DNA of 64,000 nucleotides from contig NZ_BJVA01000005.1 in NCBI RefSeq assembly GCF_007988905.1, positions 120,498 to 184,497 of the forward strand, given 5' to 3'. Positions within the stretch are counted from its first letter, which is position 1, and each line of letters opens with the position of its first letter. The stretch comes from Gluconobacter kanchanaburiensis NBRC 103587. Its GTDB lineage: Bacteria > Pseudomonadota > Alphaproteobacteria > Acetobacterales > Acetobacteraceae. The notes beneath the pieces are model-generated. The model saw only the letters and a list, made by a program, of their open reading frames with translations, was not told the DNA's origin and ran no database searches. Shown piece by piece: positions 38,434 to 47,598 of this stretch. Made by a program: the position numbers and the translations under genes.

Positions 38434-38465
38434 GCTTCCAGGTTCGTGTTACCGAACCTCGGAAG
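38434..38465 (-). other. Strong hairpin 5' of tRNA-Leu
   Basis: Arms GCTTCC-AGGTTCG and CGAACCT-C-GGAAGC make a 13-bp stem with a small bulge and a six-base loop, placed between nnr and tRNA-Leu. No T tract follows on the minus strand. It may be a processing structure for the tRNA precursor or the 3' end of the nnr mRNA. Confidence 0.4.
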
Positions 38466-38493
38466 CGCGGCCTTTAGCGCATGCTACGCTACT

Positions 38494-39963
38494 TCACAAC
38501 AGGGATCCGGTGGCCTTTTTGTTCGCGCCTTCCTGCGCAAGCTGCGTTGCAACCTTGCGCGCAGGCCCCAGAGGCAGGTCCAGATCCTCCGCCAACGGCC
38601 AACCACCTTGTGATTTCGCAGCCTCGATTCCTGCCTCTCCATGCAGCCAGACAGCCGCGCAGCATCCTTCCCAAACTTCCATACCCGCCGCGAGAAGTGT
38701 TGCGATAATTCCGGTCAGCGTATCTCCCGATCCTGCCGTCGCCAGTGCGGAAGACGCATGCGTGTTGATGGCGACACGCCCATCCGGAGCAGCGATAATG
38801 GTGTCGGGCCCTTTCATGACCACAACCGCCTTGATCTGCCTGGCGGCCTTCCGTGCGGCATTGAGCCTGCTGCCCTCCACTGGCCCGAAAAGCTTGCGGA
38901 ACTCCCCGAGGTGTGGCGTGACTACGGCGACGCCTTGCAATCGGGTCAGATCCTGCGCGCCCCAACTCAATGCTCCGGCATCCGCGATAACGGTGCGATT
39001 ACTCTTCAGAATCAGAGGTAATGTCGCGGCAACTTCACCTTCAGTCAGTCCGGGGCCGCAGATCCACACCTTGCGCCTCTGATCTTCAAGCAGTTCCGGA
39101 AGTGGCACATCATCCACCACAAGACCCGGATCACCGAGTCGATACGTGGGGGCGCCCTGCCCCGCGGCAATTCGCACCAACCCTGCCCCGCTTCGCCTCG
39201 CACCACGCGCGGCAAGCCGGGCCGCGCCAGGCATCTCGGCTCCGCCACACAGACTGACGACGCCGCGGCGATATTTATAGTCTCCATCATCCGAAACCGG
39301 CAGTTCCCACAGGCCGGGCCGATTGTGCTGGACCGAGGGGGTAAAGCCACTCCAGACCTGTTCAGGCATTCCAATATCCGCACAGATAACTTCGCCGCAG
39401 AGATCTGCCCCCGGCTTCAGAACATGACCCGGCCGTAGGCGCACAAACGTGACCGTCAACACACAGGCCCGTACCTCGCCAAGAATCTCACCCGAACCTC
39501 CCGAAACGCCGCTGGGGATGTCGATTGCAACGACTTCCTTCGCTGCGGCCAGAGCGGATGCCACAACATCCGAAACCGGTCGCTTCAGACCAGCCCCAAA
39601 CACCGCATCCACCACCAAATCGGCATTTTTCAGCTCTTCCGGCGACAGAGGCACGACAGACCCTGTCCAGCGCGTCGCCATTTCTGCCGCAGGTGTCCCG
39701 ACCTTCGGATCCGCAAGCGCAGCCACCCGGACAGACCATCCCCAGCGCGCAAGAGCACAGGCCACAACATATCCGTCACCACCATTATTACCTGGTCCGC
39801 AGGCAATGGTGACACGACGCGGAGAAAAACGGTTCCGTAGAACACGGGCGACTGCCCAGCCCGCATTTTCCATCAGGCGCGTGACGGGAAAAACGGCAGC
39901 CGCCTCGCGATCCATCCACTCGCTCTCCTCAGGCGTCAGCAATGCGAAAGGATAAGAAGTCAT
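38494..39963 (-). CDS. nnr: Bifunctional NAD(P)H-hydrate repair enzyme Nnr
   Basis: 489 residues. The N-terminal half is the epimerase (YjeF_N) with GPGNNGGDGYVVAC near 55; the C-terminal half is the ADP-dependent dehydratase of the ribokinase-like fold with VMKGPDTIIAAPDG and ALATAGSGDTLTG near 430. Together they return damaged hydrated NAD(P)H to NAD(P)H. ATG 39963 (MTSYPFALLTPEE) is used; the longer frame to 40005 adds residues not expected in the family. Confidence 0.93.
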   Translation of the reverse strand: MTSYPFALLTPEESEWMDREAAAVFPVTRLMENAGWAVARVLRNRFSPRRVTIACGPGNNGGDGYVVACALARWGWSVRVAALADPKVGTPAAEMATRWTGSVVPLSPEELKNADLVVDAVFGAGLKRPVSDVVASALAAAKEVVAIDIPSGVSGGSGEILGEVRACVLTVTFVRLRPGHVLKPGADLCGEVICADIGMPEQVWSGFTPSVQHNRPGLWELPVSDDGDYKYRRGVVSLCGGAEMPGAARLAARGARRSGAGLVRIAAGQGAPTYRLGDPGLVVDDVPLPELLEDQRRKVWICGPGLTEGEVAATLPLILKSNRTVIADAGALSWGAQDLTRLQGVAVVTPHLGEFRKLFGPVEGSRLNAARKAARQIKAVVVMKGPDTIIAAPDGRVAINTHASSALATAGSGDTLTGIIATLLAAGMEVWEGCCAAVWLHGEAGIEAAKSQGGWPLAEDLDLPLGPARKVATQLAQEGANKKATGSLL

Positions 39964-40215
39964 GACAGAATGATCTCCTGATTGTATCCGAGATAGAGAA
40001 AACACGGACGCTCATCCCATTGCCCCGCCAGACATTCACGAAATTTCATCGCTTGAGTGTTTCATCACCAGAATTTCCATCGGAAAATTGCCATCAAAAG
40101 GGCTTCCTTCGATAGGGTTTCCTCTGGCGCGAACAGGGTTGGCTCGGGTATTGCGGAACAATACCAGGACAATGGTGTTCCTGAATTTCACCGTCTGCAA
40201 CCATTCCGAGGATCA

Positions 40216-40668
40216 ATGACTGTTTCGATCATCTGGAGCCTCGTGCTCGCAATTCACATGCTGTGCATGACTTACTGGGTGGGTGGTTCACTATACTCAA
40301 CACTTGTCGTGCGCTCGACAGTCGGGCTCCTGGATCCGGGACCGCGTAACTCGGTGCTTCTTCAGGGTTACACACGGTTTTTTCGTGGACTTTATCAGGT
40401 CGTCCCGTTTTCGCTCATCAGCGGATGGGCCCTCGTTTTTCATGACGGGGGTTTTGCCGCCGTTCCGTGGACGGTCAATGCCATGCAGCTTCTAGGGCTT
40501 ATCATGGCAGTGCTGTTCATTTTGACCGTTCAAGGCCCATTCCGTCGCGCGCGACGTGCCATGCGCCCCCAGCAGGCCCTGTTTGATACCCTTCGCAGCC
40601 GGACTGCCATGATGGCAGGGCTAGGGCTTCTGACCATTCTTGTCGCAGCAATGGCACGTGGGATCTGA
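40216..40668 (+). CDS. Small four-helix membrane protein (CopD-like)
   Basis: 150 residues with four hydrophobic segments: IIWSLVLAIHMLCMTYWVGG near the start, LYQVVPFSLISGWALVF, MQLLGLIMAVLFILTV and MMAGLGLLTILVAAM. The pattern and the H-x3-M-x4-WxGG start resemble the CopD family of putative copper or haem-related inner-membrane proteins. That resemblance is by eye only. ATG 40216 has GAGGA four bases upstream. The preceding 250 bases, back to nnr, hold no clear gene. Confidence 0.6.
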   Translation: MTVSIIWSLVLAIHMLCMTYWVGGSLYSTLVVRSTVGLLDPGPRNSVLLQGYTRFFRGLYQVVPFSLISGWALVFHDGGFAAVPWTVNAMQLLGLIMAVLFILTVQGPFRRARRAMRPQQALFDTLRSRTAMMAGLGLLTILVAAMARGI

Positions 40669-40767
40669 AATCGTGAGCGATATGGCGCTTTCGAGCGGGT
40701 TGTAGCGTCCATATCGCTTGCCATTTCCATCATTTGTCGATAACGCACCAGTTATAGATGCGGGCTG

Positions 40768-43164
40768 TTGTCCCGCCCTCAACTCCGGCCCGCACCGATC
40801 CATGTGTGGGCCGTCAACGAGAGTCTCGAGAGTCATTTGAGCGCGAAAACGACCTCCGGTCCTTCCAAGTCCCGTACGACTGCTCCCTCCAGACGCGGAC
40901 GCACTTCTGCTTCGCGCCCTCCTGCAGCCGAAATATCCACGACTGTTACAGAGGCGGACGAAACACCCGCTGAAGTGCCTGCGACTAAGCCTGCACGCCC
41001 ACGTCGCACAAAAACAGCGGGTGAAGCTGTGGCTGTAGCGCCGGAAGCGCCAGTTGCAAAAGCCGTTACGCGCCGAACGCGCAAAACTTCCGCATCGGTG
41101 GATGTCGCTCCAGTTGAGACAAAACTGCCGGGACGTCGCAGAAAAACCGTGACAGAAACGCTGGAAAATAATGAAAAACCTTCGGCGTCACGTAGCCGAT
41201 CGCCTGCAAAATCGGCAGACGCAGACATTGTGACGGAAGCCGCCGAAATTACGCCGAAACGTCGTGGCCGCCCTCGCAAAACGCCGATTGTGGAGCAGGC
41301 GGCTCCGGAACCGCCCGTAGAGGCCCCTGCTGCTCCGCGCCGCCGTGGGCGTCCGCGGAAAGTCGACATTGCAGCCAGAGAAGCAGCAAAGGAAGCTGCG
41401 GCTGAGGCGATTCCTGAAAAGAAACCCCGCGCTCCGCGTCGCAAAACCACGGCTTCCGCTGAGGACTCTGCTCCTTCCAGCACACAAGAATCTCTAATCG
41501 TCTCGACGGAAACAGCGAAGGCTGAAAAGCCCCCTGTACGTCGTGGACGTCCCAAGGCAGCCGCAAAAAAAGTAGTCCTCGTTGAGGAGGCTGTTGCCCC
41601 CGAACCCGTCAGAACTTTCGATACCGCCCCTGAAACTGGAGAATCGTCCGACAAACCGCGTTTCGCCGATCTGGGTCTTGATGCACCCATCATGAAGGCG
41701 ATCGGAGAACTAGGCTACGAGCACCCGACTCCCATTCAGGCGCAGGCGATCCCCGAGGTTCTGAAAGGCCATGACGTTCTGGGCGTCGCCCAGACAGGAA
41801 CTGGCAAGACGGCATCTTTCACCTTGCCTCTACTCCAGAAGCTCTCAGGATCCCGTGCCCGTGCGCGAATGCCCCGGTCTCTGATCCTCGAGCCGACACG
41901 CGAACTGGCACTTCAGGTTGCGGAAAATTTCAAGCTGTACGGCAAGCATCTGCGCCTGACACATGCTCTGCTGATCGGTGGCGAGAGCATGGCCGAACAG
42001 CGTGACGTCCTCAATCGTGGCGTTGATGTCCTGATCGCTACTCCCGGGAGACTTCTCGACCTGTTCGGTCGCGGCGGACTTCTGCTGACGCAGACTGCGA
42101 CGCTGGTCATTGATGAAGCCGACCGGATGCTCGATATGGGATTCATTCCAGATATCGAGAAAATTGTCGGTCTTCTGCCGCCTCATCGCCAGACGCTCTT
42201 TTTCTCCGCCACGATGGCGCCGGAAATCCGTCGCCTCGCGGATGCCTTCCTGAGGCATCCTGCCGAAATTACGGTTTCACGTCAGTCTTCAGTCGCCACG
42301 ACGATTGAAGAGGCTCTGGTGATCGTGCCGGAAGACGAGAAACGTCGCACGCTCAAAAAGCTACTGCGGCGTGAGAACGTCCAAAGTGCAATCGTCTTCT
42401 GCAATCGCAAACGCGATGTGGACATGATCCAGCAGTATCTGACTAAATACGGCATTGAAGCCGGGCATCTGCATGGCGATCTGGCCCAGTCCCTGCGCTT
42501 TTCGACACTGGAACGCTTTCGTTCCGGAGAGCTCAAATTTCTGGTCTGCTCCGATGTGGCAGCACGCGGCATCGATATCGGCGGCCTTTCACACGTTTTC
42601 AATTATGACCTGCCGTTCAATGCAGAAGACTATGTCCATCGCATTGGTCGTACAGGGCGGGCAGGCAATGAAGGGCATGCCTTCAGTCTGGCCACGCCAA
42701 GGGACCGAAAGTTCCTTGAGGCCATTGAAACGCTGACTGGTAAAGTGATTCCCCGGCCGACCCTTGACGGTATTACGACCGTTGACTGGTCGCCTGAAGA
42801 AGCCGACCAAAATCCCGCAGAACATGCCAAAACAGAGCTTTCGGGCGAGTCGAACGACGATGCAGAGCAGCGTGGTCGCAAGCGTCGCAGAGGTGGTCGC
42901 CGCCGTAATCGCGGGGACAGGGAAGAGAACGAGGCAATCCACGCCGCGTCCGCGCCTAACCCCGTTGCGATTATCGAGACACCCGCTGCTCACCGCTCTG
43001 TAGAACTCGCACCTGCTTTTGAAAACGATGGGCCCAAAACAGGTTTTGGAGGCGACACTCCAGCCTTCATGCTGGTTCCGCGCCGTAGAAAGGTTACAGT
43101 GTCGGACACCATGGATCCCGCCCTTCCCATTCAACATGACGGGCGTCACTACGGTAATGAATGA
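40768..43164 (+). CDS. DEAD-box RNA helicase with AT-hook-like N-terminal extension
   Basis: 798 residues if translated from TTG 40768; TTG 40837 (775 residues, GAGAG upstream) is a good alternative. The helicase core spans about 299-670: Q motif HPTPIQAQAIP, QTGTGKT at 342, PTRELALQ, VIDEADRML at 447, SAT, ARGIDIGG and HRIGRTGRAG. Before it lie about 290 residues rich in Ala, Pro, Lys and Arg with three R-G-R-P cores (164-171, 192-198, 258-263) like AT-hooks that bind the minor groove of AT-rich DNA. The tail after 680 is basic (RGRKRRRGGRRRNRG). The core is RhlE-like. It is coupled to the downstream methyltransferase by an eight-base overlap. Confidence 0.88.
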   Translation: MSRPQLRPAPIHVWAVNESLESHLSAKTTSGPSKSRTTAPSRRGRTSASRPPAAEISTTVTEADETPAEVPATKPARPRRTKTAGEAVAVAPEAPVAKAVTRRTRKTSASVDVAPVETKLPGRRRKTVTETLENNEKPSASRSRSPAKSADADIVTEAAEITPKRRGRPRKTPIVEQAAPEPPVEAPAAPRRRGRPRKVDIAAREAAKEAAAEAIPEKKPRAPRRKTTASAEDSAPSSTQESLIVSTETAKAEKPPVRRGRPKAAAKKVVLVEEAVAPEPVRTFDTAPETGESSDKPRFADLGLDAPIMKAIGELGYEHPTPIQAQAIPEVLKGHDVLGVAQTGTGKTASFTLPLLQKLSGSRARARMPRSLILEPTRELALQVAENFKLYGKHLRLTHALLIGGESMAEQRDVLNRGVDVLIATPGRLLDLFGRGGLLLTQTATLVIDEADRMLDMGFIPDIEKIVGLLPPHRQTLFFSATMAPEIRRLADAFLRHPAEITVSRQSSVATTIEEALVIVPEDEKRRTLKKLLRRENVQSAIVFCNRKRDVDMIQQYLTKYGIEAGHLHGDLAQSLRFSTLERFRSGELKFLVCSDVAARGIDIGGLSHVFNYDLPFNAEDYVHRIGRTGRAGNEGHAFSLATPRDRKFLEAIETLTGKVIPRPTLDGITTVDWSPEEADQNPAEHAKTELSGESNDDAEQRGRKRRRGGRRRNRGDREENEAIHAASAPNPVAIIETPAAHRSVELAPAFENDGPKTGFGGDTPAFMLVPRRRKVTVSDTMDPALPIQHDGRHYGNE

Positions 43165-44482
43165 TACCTTGACCGGAGTTTCCGAACTCCGGATTGAAGG
43201 GCTGGGTGCTGCGGGCGATGGCGTGGCACATATCAACGGACAGAGCGTCTTCATCCCGGGCACCCTGCCAGGAGAAGACGTTCAGGTTCGCCTGTCTGCC
43301 GGCCACCCTGAACTGATCAGCATCGTTCATTCATCTCCCGAGCGCGTGACGCCTCCCTGCAGTCTGTTTGGGGAATGCGGCGGCTGTGCGTTGCAGCACC
43401 TTTCCCTGCCGGCCTTGCTGGAATGGAAATCGCAACGAGTCATCCATGCGCTCACCGCTGCCGGTTTTGCCGACCTCCCTTCAGCGCGACTGTTTCAGAC
43501 AAAGCCGGGAACACGGCGGCGGATGGATTTTGCTATCCAGCGCGTACCAGGTGCCGTGATCATCGGGTTGCACCGTCGCAACGGGGATCCTGTGGACATG
43601 GCAGAATGTCACATTCTCCATCCTGCGATCTTCGAGCTGCTGGTGCCATTGCGCGAGGTTCTGGGAAGCCTCGGAGCCCTAACGGGTCGGGGAAGTCTGA
43701 TGGTCAACCTGCTCGACAGCGGGCCGGATCTGACACTTCAGACCCCCGCGCCGCTGACCAGTGCGGATCGTGCAAAGCTGGCAGCCTTCGCACGCGCGCA
43801 TAATCTGTCACGCATTTCTTGGCAGGACCCGAAGAATCAGGGGATCGAGACTGTCGCCCAGTCCGGAGCGGTCCGGGAGGAGTTCGGCGGTGTAGCCGTC
43901 TCGCCCCCACCTTCCGCATTCCTTCAGGCCGCGGCTGACGCGGAAAATGCGATCGTTACCGCTGTTCTGGACGGCCTGCCGTCATTGAACAAAAAAGATG
44001 TGACGGTCGAACTGTTCGCTGGTTGTGGCACGCTGACCTTTCCAATGTCGGAAAAAGGCCGCGTCATGGCCTATGAAGGTAATCTCGCAGCGGCAAACTG
44101 CCTCAAGGCTGCGGCTGGTGGCCGACGTGTGGATGGTTTTCATCGGGATCTGGGGCGTCAGCCTCTTCTTCCGCAAGATCTGAAATCTACACGTGCCGTA
44201 GTGCTCGATCCGCCTTACGCCGGTGCGGGAGCACAAACTTTTCCGCTGGCCAAGTCGGCTGTTCCGGACATCATCTATGTGAGCTGTAACCCGGCTGCGC
44301 TCGAAAAAGATGGCCGGACTCTCTGGAACGCCGGTTTTTCAGTGATCGGCCTTACAATCGTAGACCAGTTTCTCTGGTCTACCGAAGTCGAAGCTGTGAT
44401 CGTTCTGTCCCGTGATGCAAAACGGATCAGACGTGAAAGCTCTCGCCGCAGCCACAACGACCTTTTTCGTTCGGATTCCTGA
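43157..44482 (+). CDS. Fe-S class I RNA m5U methyltransferase (RumA/RlmD-like)
   Basis: 441 residues. TRAM-like N-terminus, then Cys 68, 74, 77 (CSLFGECGGC) and 151 (AECHIL), the set that holds a 4Fe-4S cluster in RumA. SAM-binding ELFAGCGTLTF, VVLDPPYAGAG, and the catalytic Cys in IYVSCNPAAL. It likely makes 5-methyluridine in 23S rRNA; the exact site cannot be read from sequence. ATG 43157 overlaps the helicase stop (ATGAATGA). The last 18 codons run antisense into sufA, so the two genes overlap tail to tail by 56 bases. Confidence 0.88.
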   Translation: MNDTLTGVSELRIEGLGAAGDGVAHINGQSVFIPGTLPGEDVQVRLSAGHPELISIVHSSPERVTPPCSLFGECGGCALQHLSLPALLEWKSQRVIHALTAAGFADLPSARLFQTKPGTRRRMDFAIQRVPGAVIIGLHRRNGDPVDMAECHILHPAIFELLVPLREVLGSLGALTGRGSLMVNLLDSGPDLTLQTPAPLTSADRAKLAAFARAHNLSRISWQDPKNQGIETVAQSGAVREEFGGVAVSPPPSAFLQAAADAENAIVTAVLDGLPSLNKKDVTVELFAGCGTLTFPMSEKGRVMAYEGNLAAANCLKAAAGGRRVDGFHRDLGRQPLLPQDLKSTRAVVLDPPYAGAGAQTFPLAKSAVPDIIYVSCNPAALEKDGRTLWNAGFSVIGLTIVDQFLWSTEVEAVIVLSRDAKRIRRESSRRSHNDLFRSDS

Positions 44483-44783
44483 ACGTAAACCCGGATTCCA
44501 GGTCCTTAACCTCGTAGTCCATGACAGTCCCGGTCAGAAAAAGCGTAGCCTTGCGGTCCACCAGCAGGCTAACGCCCTGGTCCTCGACGCGCTCATCGGT
44601 CGGCTCGGGCGCTGCCACAAAATTCATCTCATAAGACAGACCCGAACAGCCCCGCGTACCAACGCTGATCCGCAGGAGCTGTCCCTGATGGGAACCGGCA
44701 TAGAGAGCTCTCAGACGTGTTGCCGCCTGATCCGAAAGGGTCATGAGAGCGGGTAACGGTCGGCGCGTGGCGACATCAGACAT
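44427..44783 (-). CDS. sufA: A-type Fe-S carrier SufA/ErpA-like
   Basis: 118 residues. The three conserved Cys are in TRGCSGLSY and CGCGESFHV. It accepts clusters from SufBCD and hands them to apoproteins. It is last in the suf operon, 15 bases after sufT. IscA, ErpA and SufA cannot be split on sequence alone; context favours SufA. Confidence 0.92.
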   Translation of the reverse strand: MSDVATRRPLPALMTLSDQAATRLRALYAGSHQGQLLRISVGTRGCSGLSYEMNFVAAPEPTDERVEDQGVSLLVDRKATLFLTGTVMDYEVKDLESGFTFRNPNEKGRCGCGESFHV

Positions 44784-44798
44784 GAGGTATCTTCCGGT

Positions 44799-45167
44799 TC
44801 AGAACATATTGAGGGCGAGACGGGCATCATCGCTCATGCGGCTCATGTCCCAAGGTGGATCCCAGACAATTTCGACCGTTGCCTGGGTAACGCCAGGAAC
44901 ATGTGAAATGGCGTCACGGACCATTTCGGGAAGTTCCTGCGCACTGGGGCAATTTGGCGCTGTCAGAGTCATCTCGACATGCACACGCCCGTCATCATGC
45001 AGGTCAATCGCGTAGATCAGACCCAGTTCGTAAATATTGACGGGAATCTCGGGATCATAAACGGTCGCGATCGCGGCGATAACGGCTTCCTGATCGGGAG
45101 CCGTCCCTTCTGCCGGACTACTAACTATGTCTTCCTGAGTAGATATATCGGTCATGGCTTCACTCAT
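44799..45167 (-). CDS. sufT: SufT-like DUF59 (MIP18-type) Fe-S assembly protein
   Basis: 122 residues with a DUF59 domain: VYDPEIPVNIYELGLIY, the TAPNCPSAQELP motif with its reactive Cys, and VEIVWDPPWDMSRMS. The family helps maturation of Fe-S proteins. Overlaps the sufS stop by four bases. The first about 25 residues are a hydrophilic extension. Confidence 0.92.
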   Translation of the reverse strand: MSEAMTDISTQEDIVSSPAEGTAPDQEAVIAAIATVYDPEIPVNIYELGLIYAIDLHDDGRVHVEMTLTAPNCPSAQELPEMVRDAISHVPGVTQATVEIVWDPPWDMSRMSDDARLALNMF

Positions 45168-46405
45168 GTGAGCATCATCCGGGCACGTTCAAGCCCTTCA
45201 ATCAGAGCATCAATGTCTTCAGTCGTCGTGTAGATGCCAAAACTTGCACGTGCGGTGGCGTGAACGCCAAGACGACGGACCAGCGGCTCCGCGCAATGCT
45301 GCCCGGCTCGAATGGCGATCCCAAGCTGATCAAGCAACGTCGCAAGATCATGTGGATGTGCACCATCCATGACGAAAGAAATGACGCCGCCCCGGTCTTC
45401 AGGCTCGCCCAGGATACGCAGACTGTTGATTCCACGCATTTTTCCAAGCGCATAAGCAGTGAGCTCGGCTTCATGACGGGATATCGCGTCGTAACCGATA
45501 TCTTCCACAAAGCGAATGGCCGCTCCAAGACCGATGGTTTCCAGAATAGCGGGTGTTCCGGCTTCGAACTTGTGCGGAACATGCGCCCAAGTGGCGCGCT
45601 CAAAGGACACATTCTGGATCATATCGCCACCGCCCATGAAAGGCGGCATCCGGTCCAGCAGATCCATTCGTCCCCACAGCACGCCAATCCCTGTAGGTCC
45701 GTATAGCTTGTGTCCGGTGAAGGTGAAAAAATCCGCGCCGATGTCCTGCACGTCAATCTTGCGATGCACAATGGACTGCGACCCATCAAGCAGGATCCGC
45801 GCACCATGTGCATGGGCAATCTCTGTTAGCTTCCGGACCGGCGTGACGGTGCCAAGCACGTTGGACATATGCGTGAGGGACACGAGCCCCACCTTGCCGT
45901 CCGCCAAAAGCGCCTCGTAGGCCGCGAGATCGATATCACCCGCATCAGTAATGGGCGCGACACGCAGTTCAATACCTGCACGATCGCGCAGCATGAGCCA
46001 GGGAACGATATTGGCATGATGCTCAAGTTCGGAGATCAGAATTGCCTGGCCCGACTTCAACAGACTGCCAAAGCTATGCGCTACGAGATTGATGGCCTCG
46101 GTGCTATTTCGGGTAAACACGATCTCACGATGATCGGAAGCATTCAACAAACGTGCGACATCCTGTCGAACGTTCTCATAAGCCTCTGTCGTGCGTTCGC
46201 TCATCCAGTGCAGACCGCGATGAATATTCGCGTATTGATGATAGGCCGAGTCCTGCATGGCCTTCATCACGACATCCGGTTTCTGGGCAGACGCTGCGCT
46301 ATCGAGGAAAACCAGAGGACGGCCGTGAACAGTTTCGTTCAGGATCGGAAAATGGCTCCGGATATCAACAATCGTCTGGCCGGAGCTGGTTTTGCCAGCG
46401 GTCAT
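45164..46405 (-). CDS. sufS: Cysteine desulfurase SufS
   Basis: 413 residues, PLP enzyme that takes sulfur from cysteine for cluster assembly. PLP Lys in TFTGHKLYGPTG near 230, catalytic Cys in RAGQHCAEPL near 370, NSTEAINLVAHS near 100. Type II (SufS) by its short catalytic-Cys loop. No sufE or sufU partner is seen in the operon. Four-base overlaps on both sides. Confidence 0.95.
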   Translation of the reverse strand: MTAGKTSSGQTIVDIRSHFPILNETVHGRPLVFLDSAASAQKPDVVMKAMQDSAYHQYANIHRGLHWMSERTTEAYENVRQDVARLLNASDHREIVFTRNSTEAINLVAHSFGSLLKSGQAILISELEHHANIVPWLMLRDRAGIELRVAPITDAGDIDLAAYEALLADGKVGLVSLTHMSNVLGTVTPVRKLTEIAHAHGARILLDGSQSIVHRKIDVQDIGADFFTFTGHKLYGPTGIGVLWGRMDLLDRMPPFMGGGDMIQNVSFERATWAHVPHKFEAGTPAILETIGLGAAIRFVEDIGYDAISRHEAELTAYALGKMRGINSLRILGEPEDRGGVISFVMDGAHPHDLATLLDQLGIAIRAGQHCAEPLVRRLGVHATARASFGIYTTTEDIDALIEGLERARMMLT

Positions 46406-47598
46406 GACGTCATGCTCCGCAGCAGAAGCTCACGCAGCACTTCGTCAGCCACCAGATCCAGCGCATCAATCAGGAACGCACGAACAAGGATTTCCCGGGC
46501 TTCCGTTTCCGGAATTCCACGGGAGCGCAGATAAAAAAGCTGCTCGTCATCAAGAGCACCAACTGTGGCGCCATGACTGCACTTCACATCATCCGCATAG
46601 ATTTCAAGTTCAGGCTTGCTGTTGATCTGCGCCTGCTCAGACAGAAGAAGCGCCTGATTCATCTGATAGCCATCGGTTTTCTGGGCCACCCGATCAACAA
46701 GAATCTTGCCCTGAAAAACGCCCTGCCCCGCGTCGGACAGTACCGTCTTGACAGTCTGCCGCGAACTGCCGTCCGGAGCAGCATGATGGATCATGGATGT
46801 AAGATCATTCAGGCGCTGGCCATCGATGATCTGTACGCCATTGACATGCGCCATAGCATGGGGTGCACCAAGCGTGACCACCGCTTCATGTCTTGCAAGA
46901 TTAGCGCCATAATTTAGCGTAAAGCTGTCATATTCGCCTTTCTCCGCCACATCCGCAGAAATGATCGCGAGATGGGTCGCACTCAGGCTCTCACGCTGAA
47001 CCTTTACATGACGTAGGGTCGCATTCTTTCCGACGACAATATCGAAACGCGGATTGGTTATATAACGTCCGTCGCCCACATTCACGTCGTATAATGTCAG
47101 CGTTGCCCCGTCTTCCAGCACGATACGATGCTGCAGATGGGTGGACACATTCTGCCCTCCTGAAACGCTTACAAGCGTCAGAAGACCGGCGTCTTCTCCT
47201 ACGGGCACACGAATATCGAGCCCTTTCTCGCCCAACGCTGCATTCAGCGTGGCGGAGAAAATGCCATTGAGCGGCGAGAGACTCTGGGCATCCGGACTAA
47301 AACTTTCCGGCAGACTGGAGTGCTCGTGCAGAAAGCCACCATTGCCATAAACCGCCCGTGCGCCGGTTTCAGGAAGTGCCAGACGGGCCAGCAGAGCAGA
47401 AACAACCTCGGGGGACAACACATCTGCCGCCTGCCAGGCGGTATCCGCGATAGGGCGCAGTGAGGTGTATCGCCAGGCCTCAACACGGCGCGTTGGCAGG
47501 CCGTTTTCCAGCAGGGTTGCACCCTGCCCGGCCGCACGTGCAACGAAAGCCTCCAGAGCAGGACACGAGCTCTGCGTCACGGGAGAGTGCGTACTCAC
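46402..47598 (-). CDS. sufD: Fe-S scaffold subunit SufD
   Basis: 398 residues. Right-handed beta-helix protein paralogous to SufB; the C-terminal region has KCSHGATVGALDDEQLFYLRSRGI-type wording (here CSHGATVGALDDEQLFYL) with the conserved His, then helical VLRELLL. With SufB and SufC it forms the scaffold on which clusters are built. Overlaps sufC by four bases. Confidence 0.94.
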   Translation of the reverse strand: MSTHSPVTQSSCPALEAFVARAAGQGATLLENGLPTRRVEAWRYTSLRPIADTAWQAADVLSPEVVSALLARLALPETGARAVYGNGGFLHEHSSLPESFSPDAQSLSPLNGIFSATLNAALGEKGLDIRVPVGEDAGLLTLVSVSGGQNVSTHLQHRIVLEDGATLTLYDVNVGDGRYITNPRFDIVVGKNATLRHVKVQRESLSATHLAIISADVAEKGEYDSFTLNYGANLARHEAVVTLGAPHAMAHVNGVQIIDGQRLNDLTSMIHHAAPDGSSRQTVKTVLSDAGQGVFQGKILVDRVAQKTDGYQMNQALLLSEQAQINSKPELEIYADDVKCSHGATVGALDDEQLFYLRSRGIPETEAREILVRAFLIDALDLVADEVLRELLLRSMTS

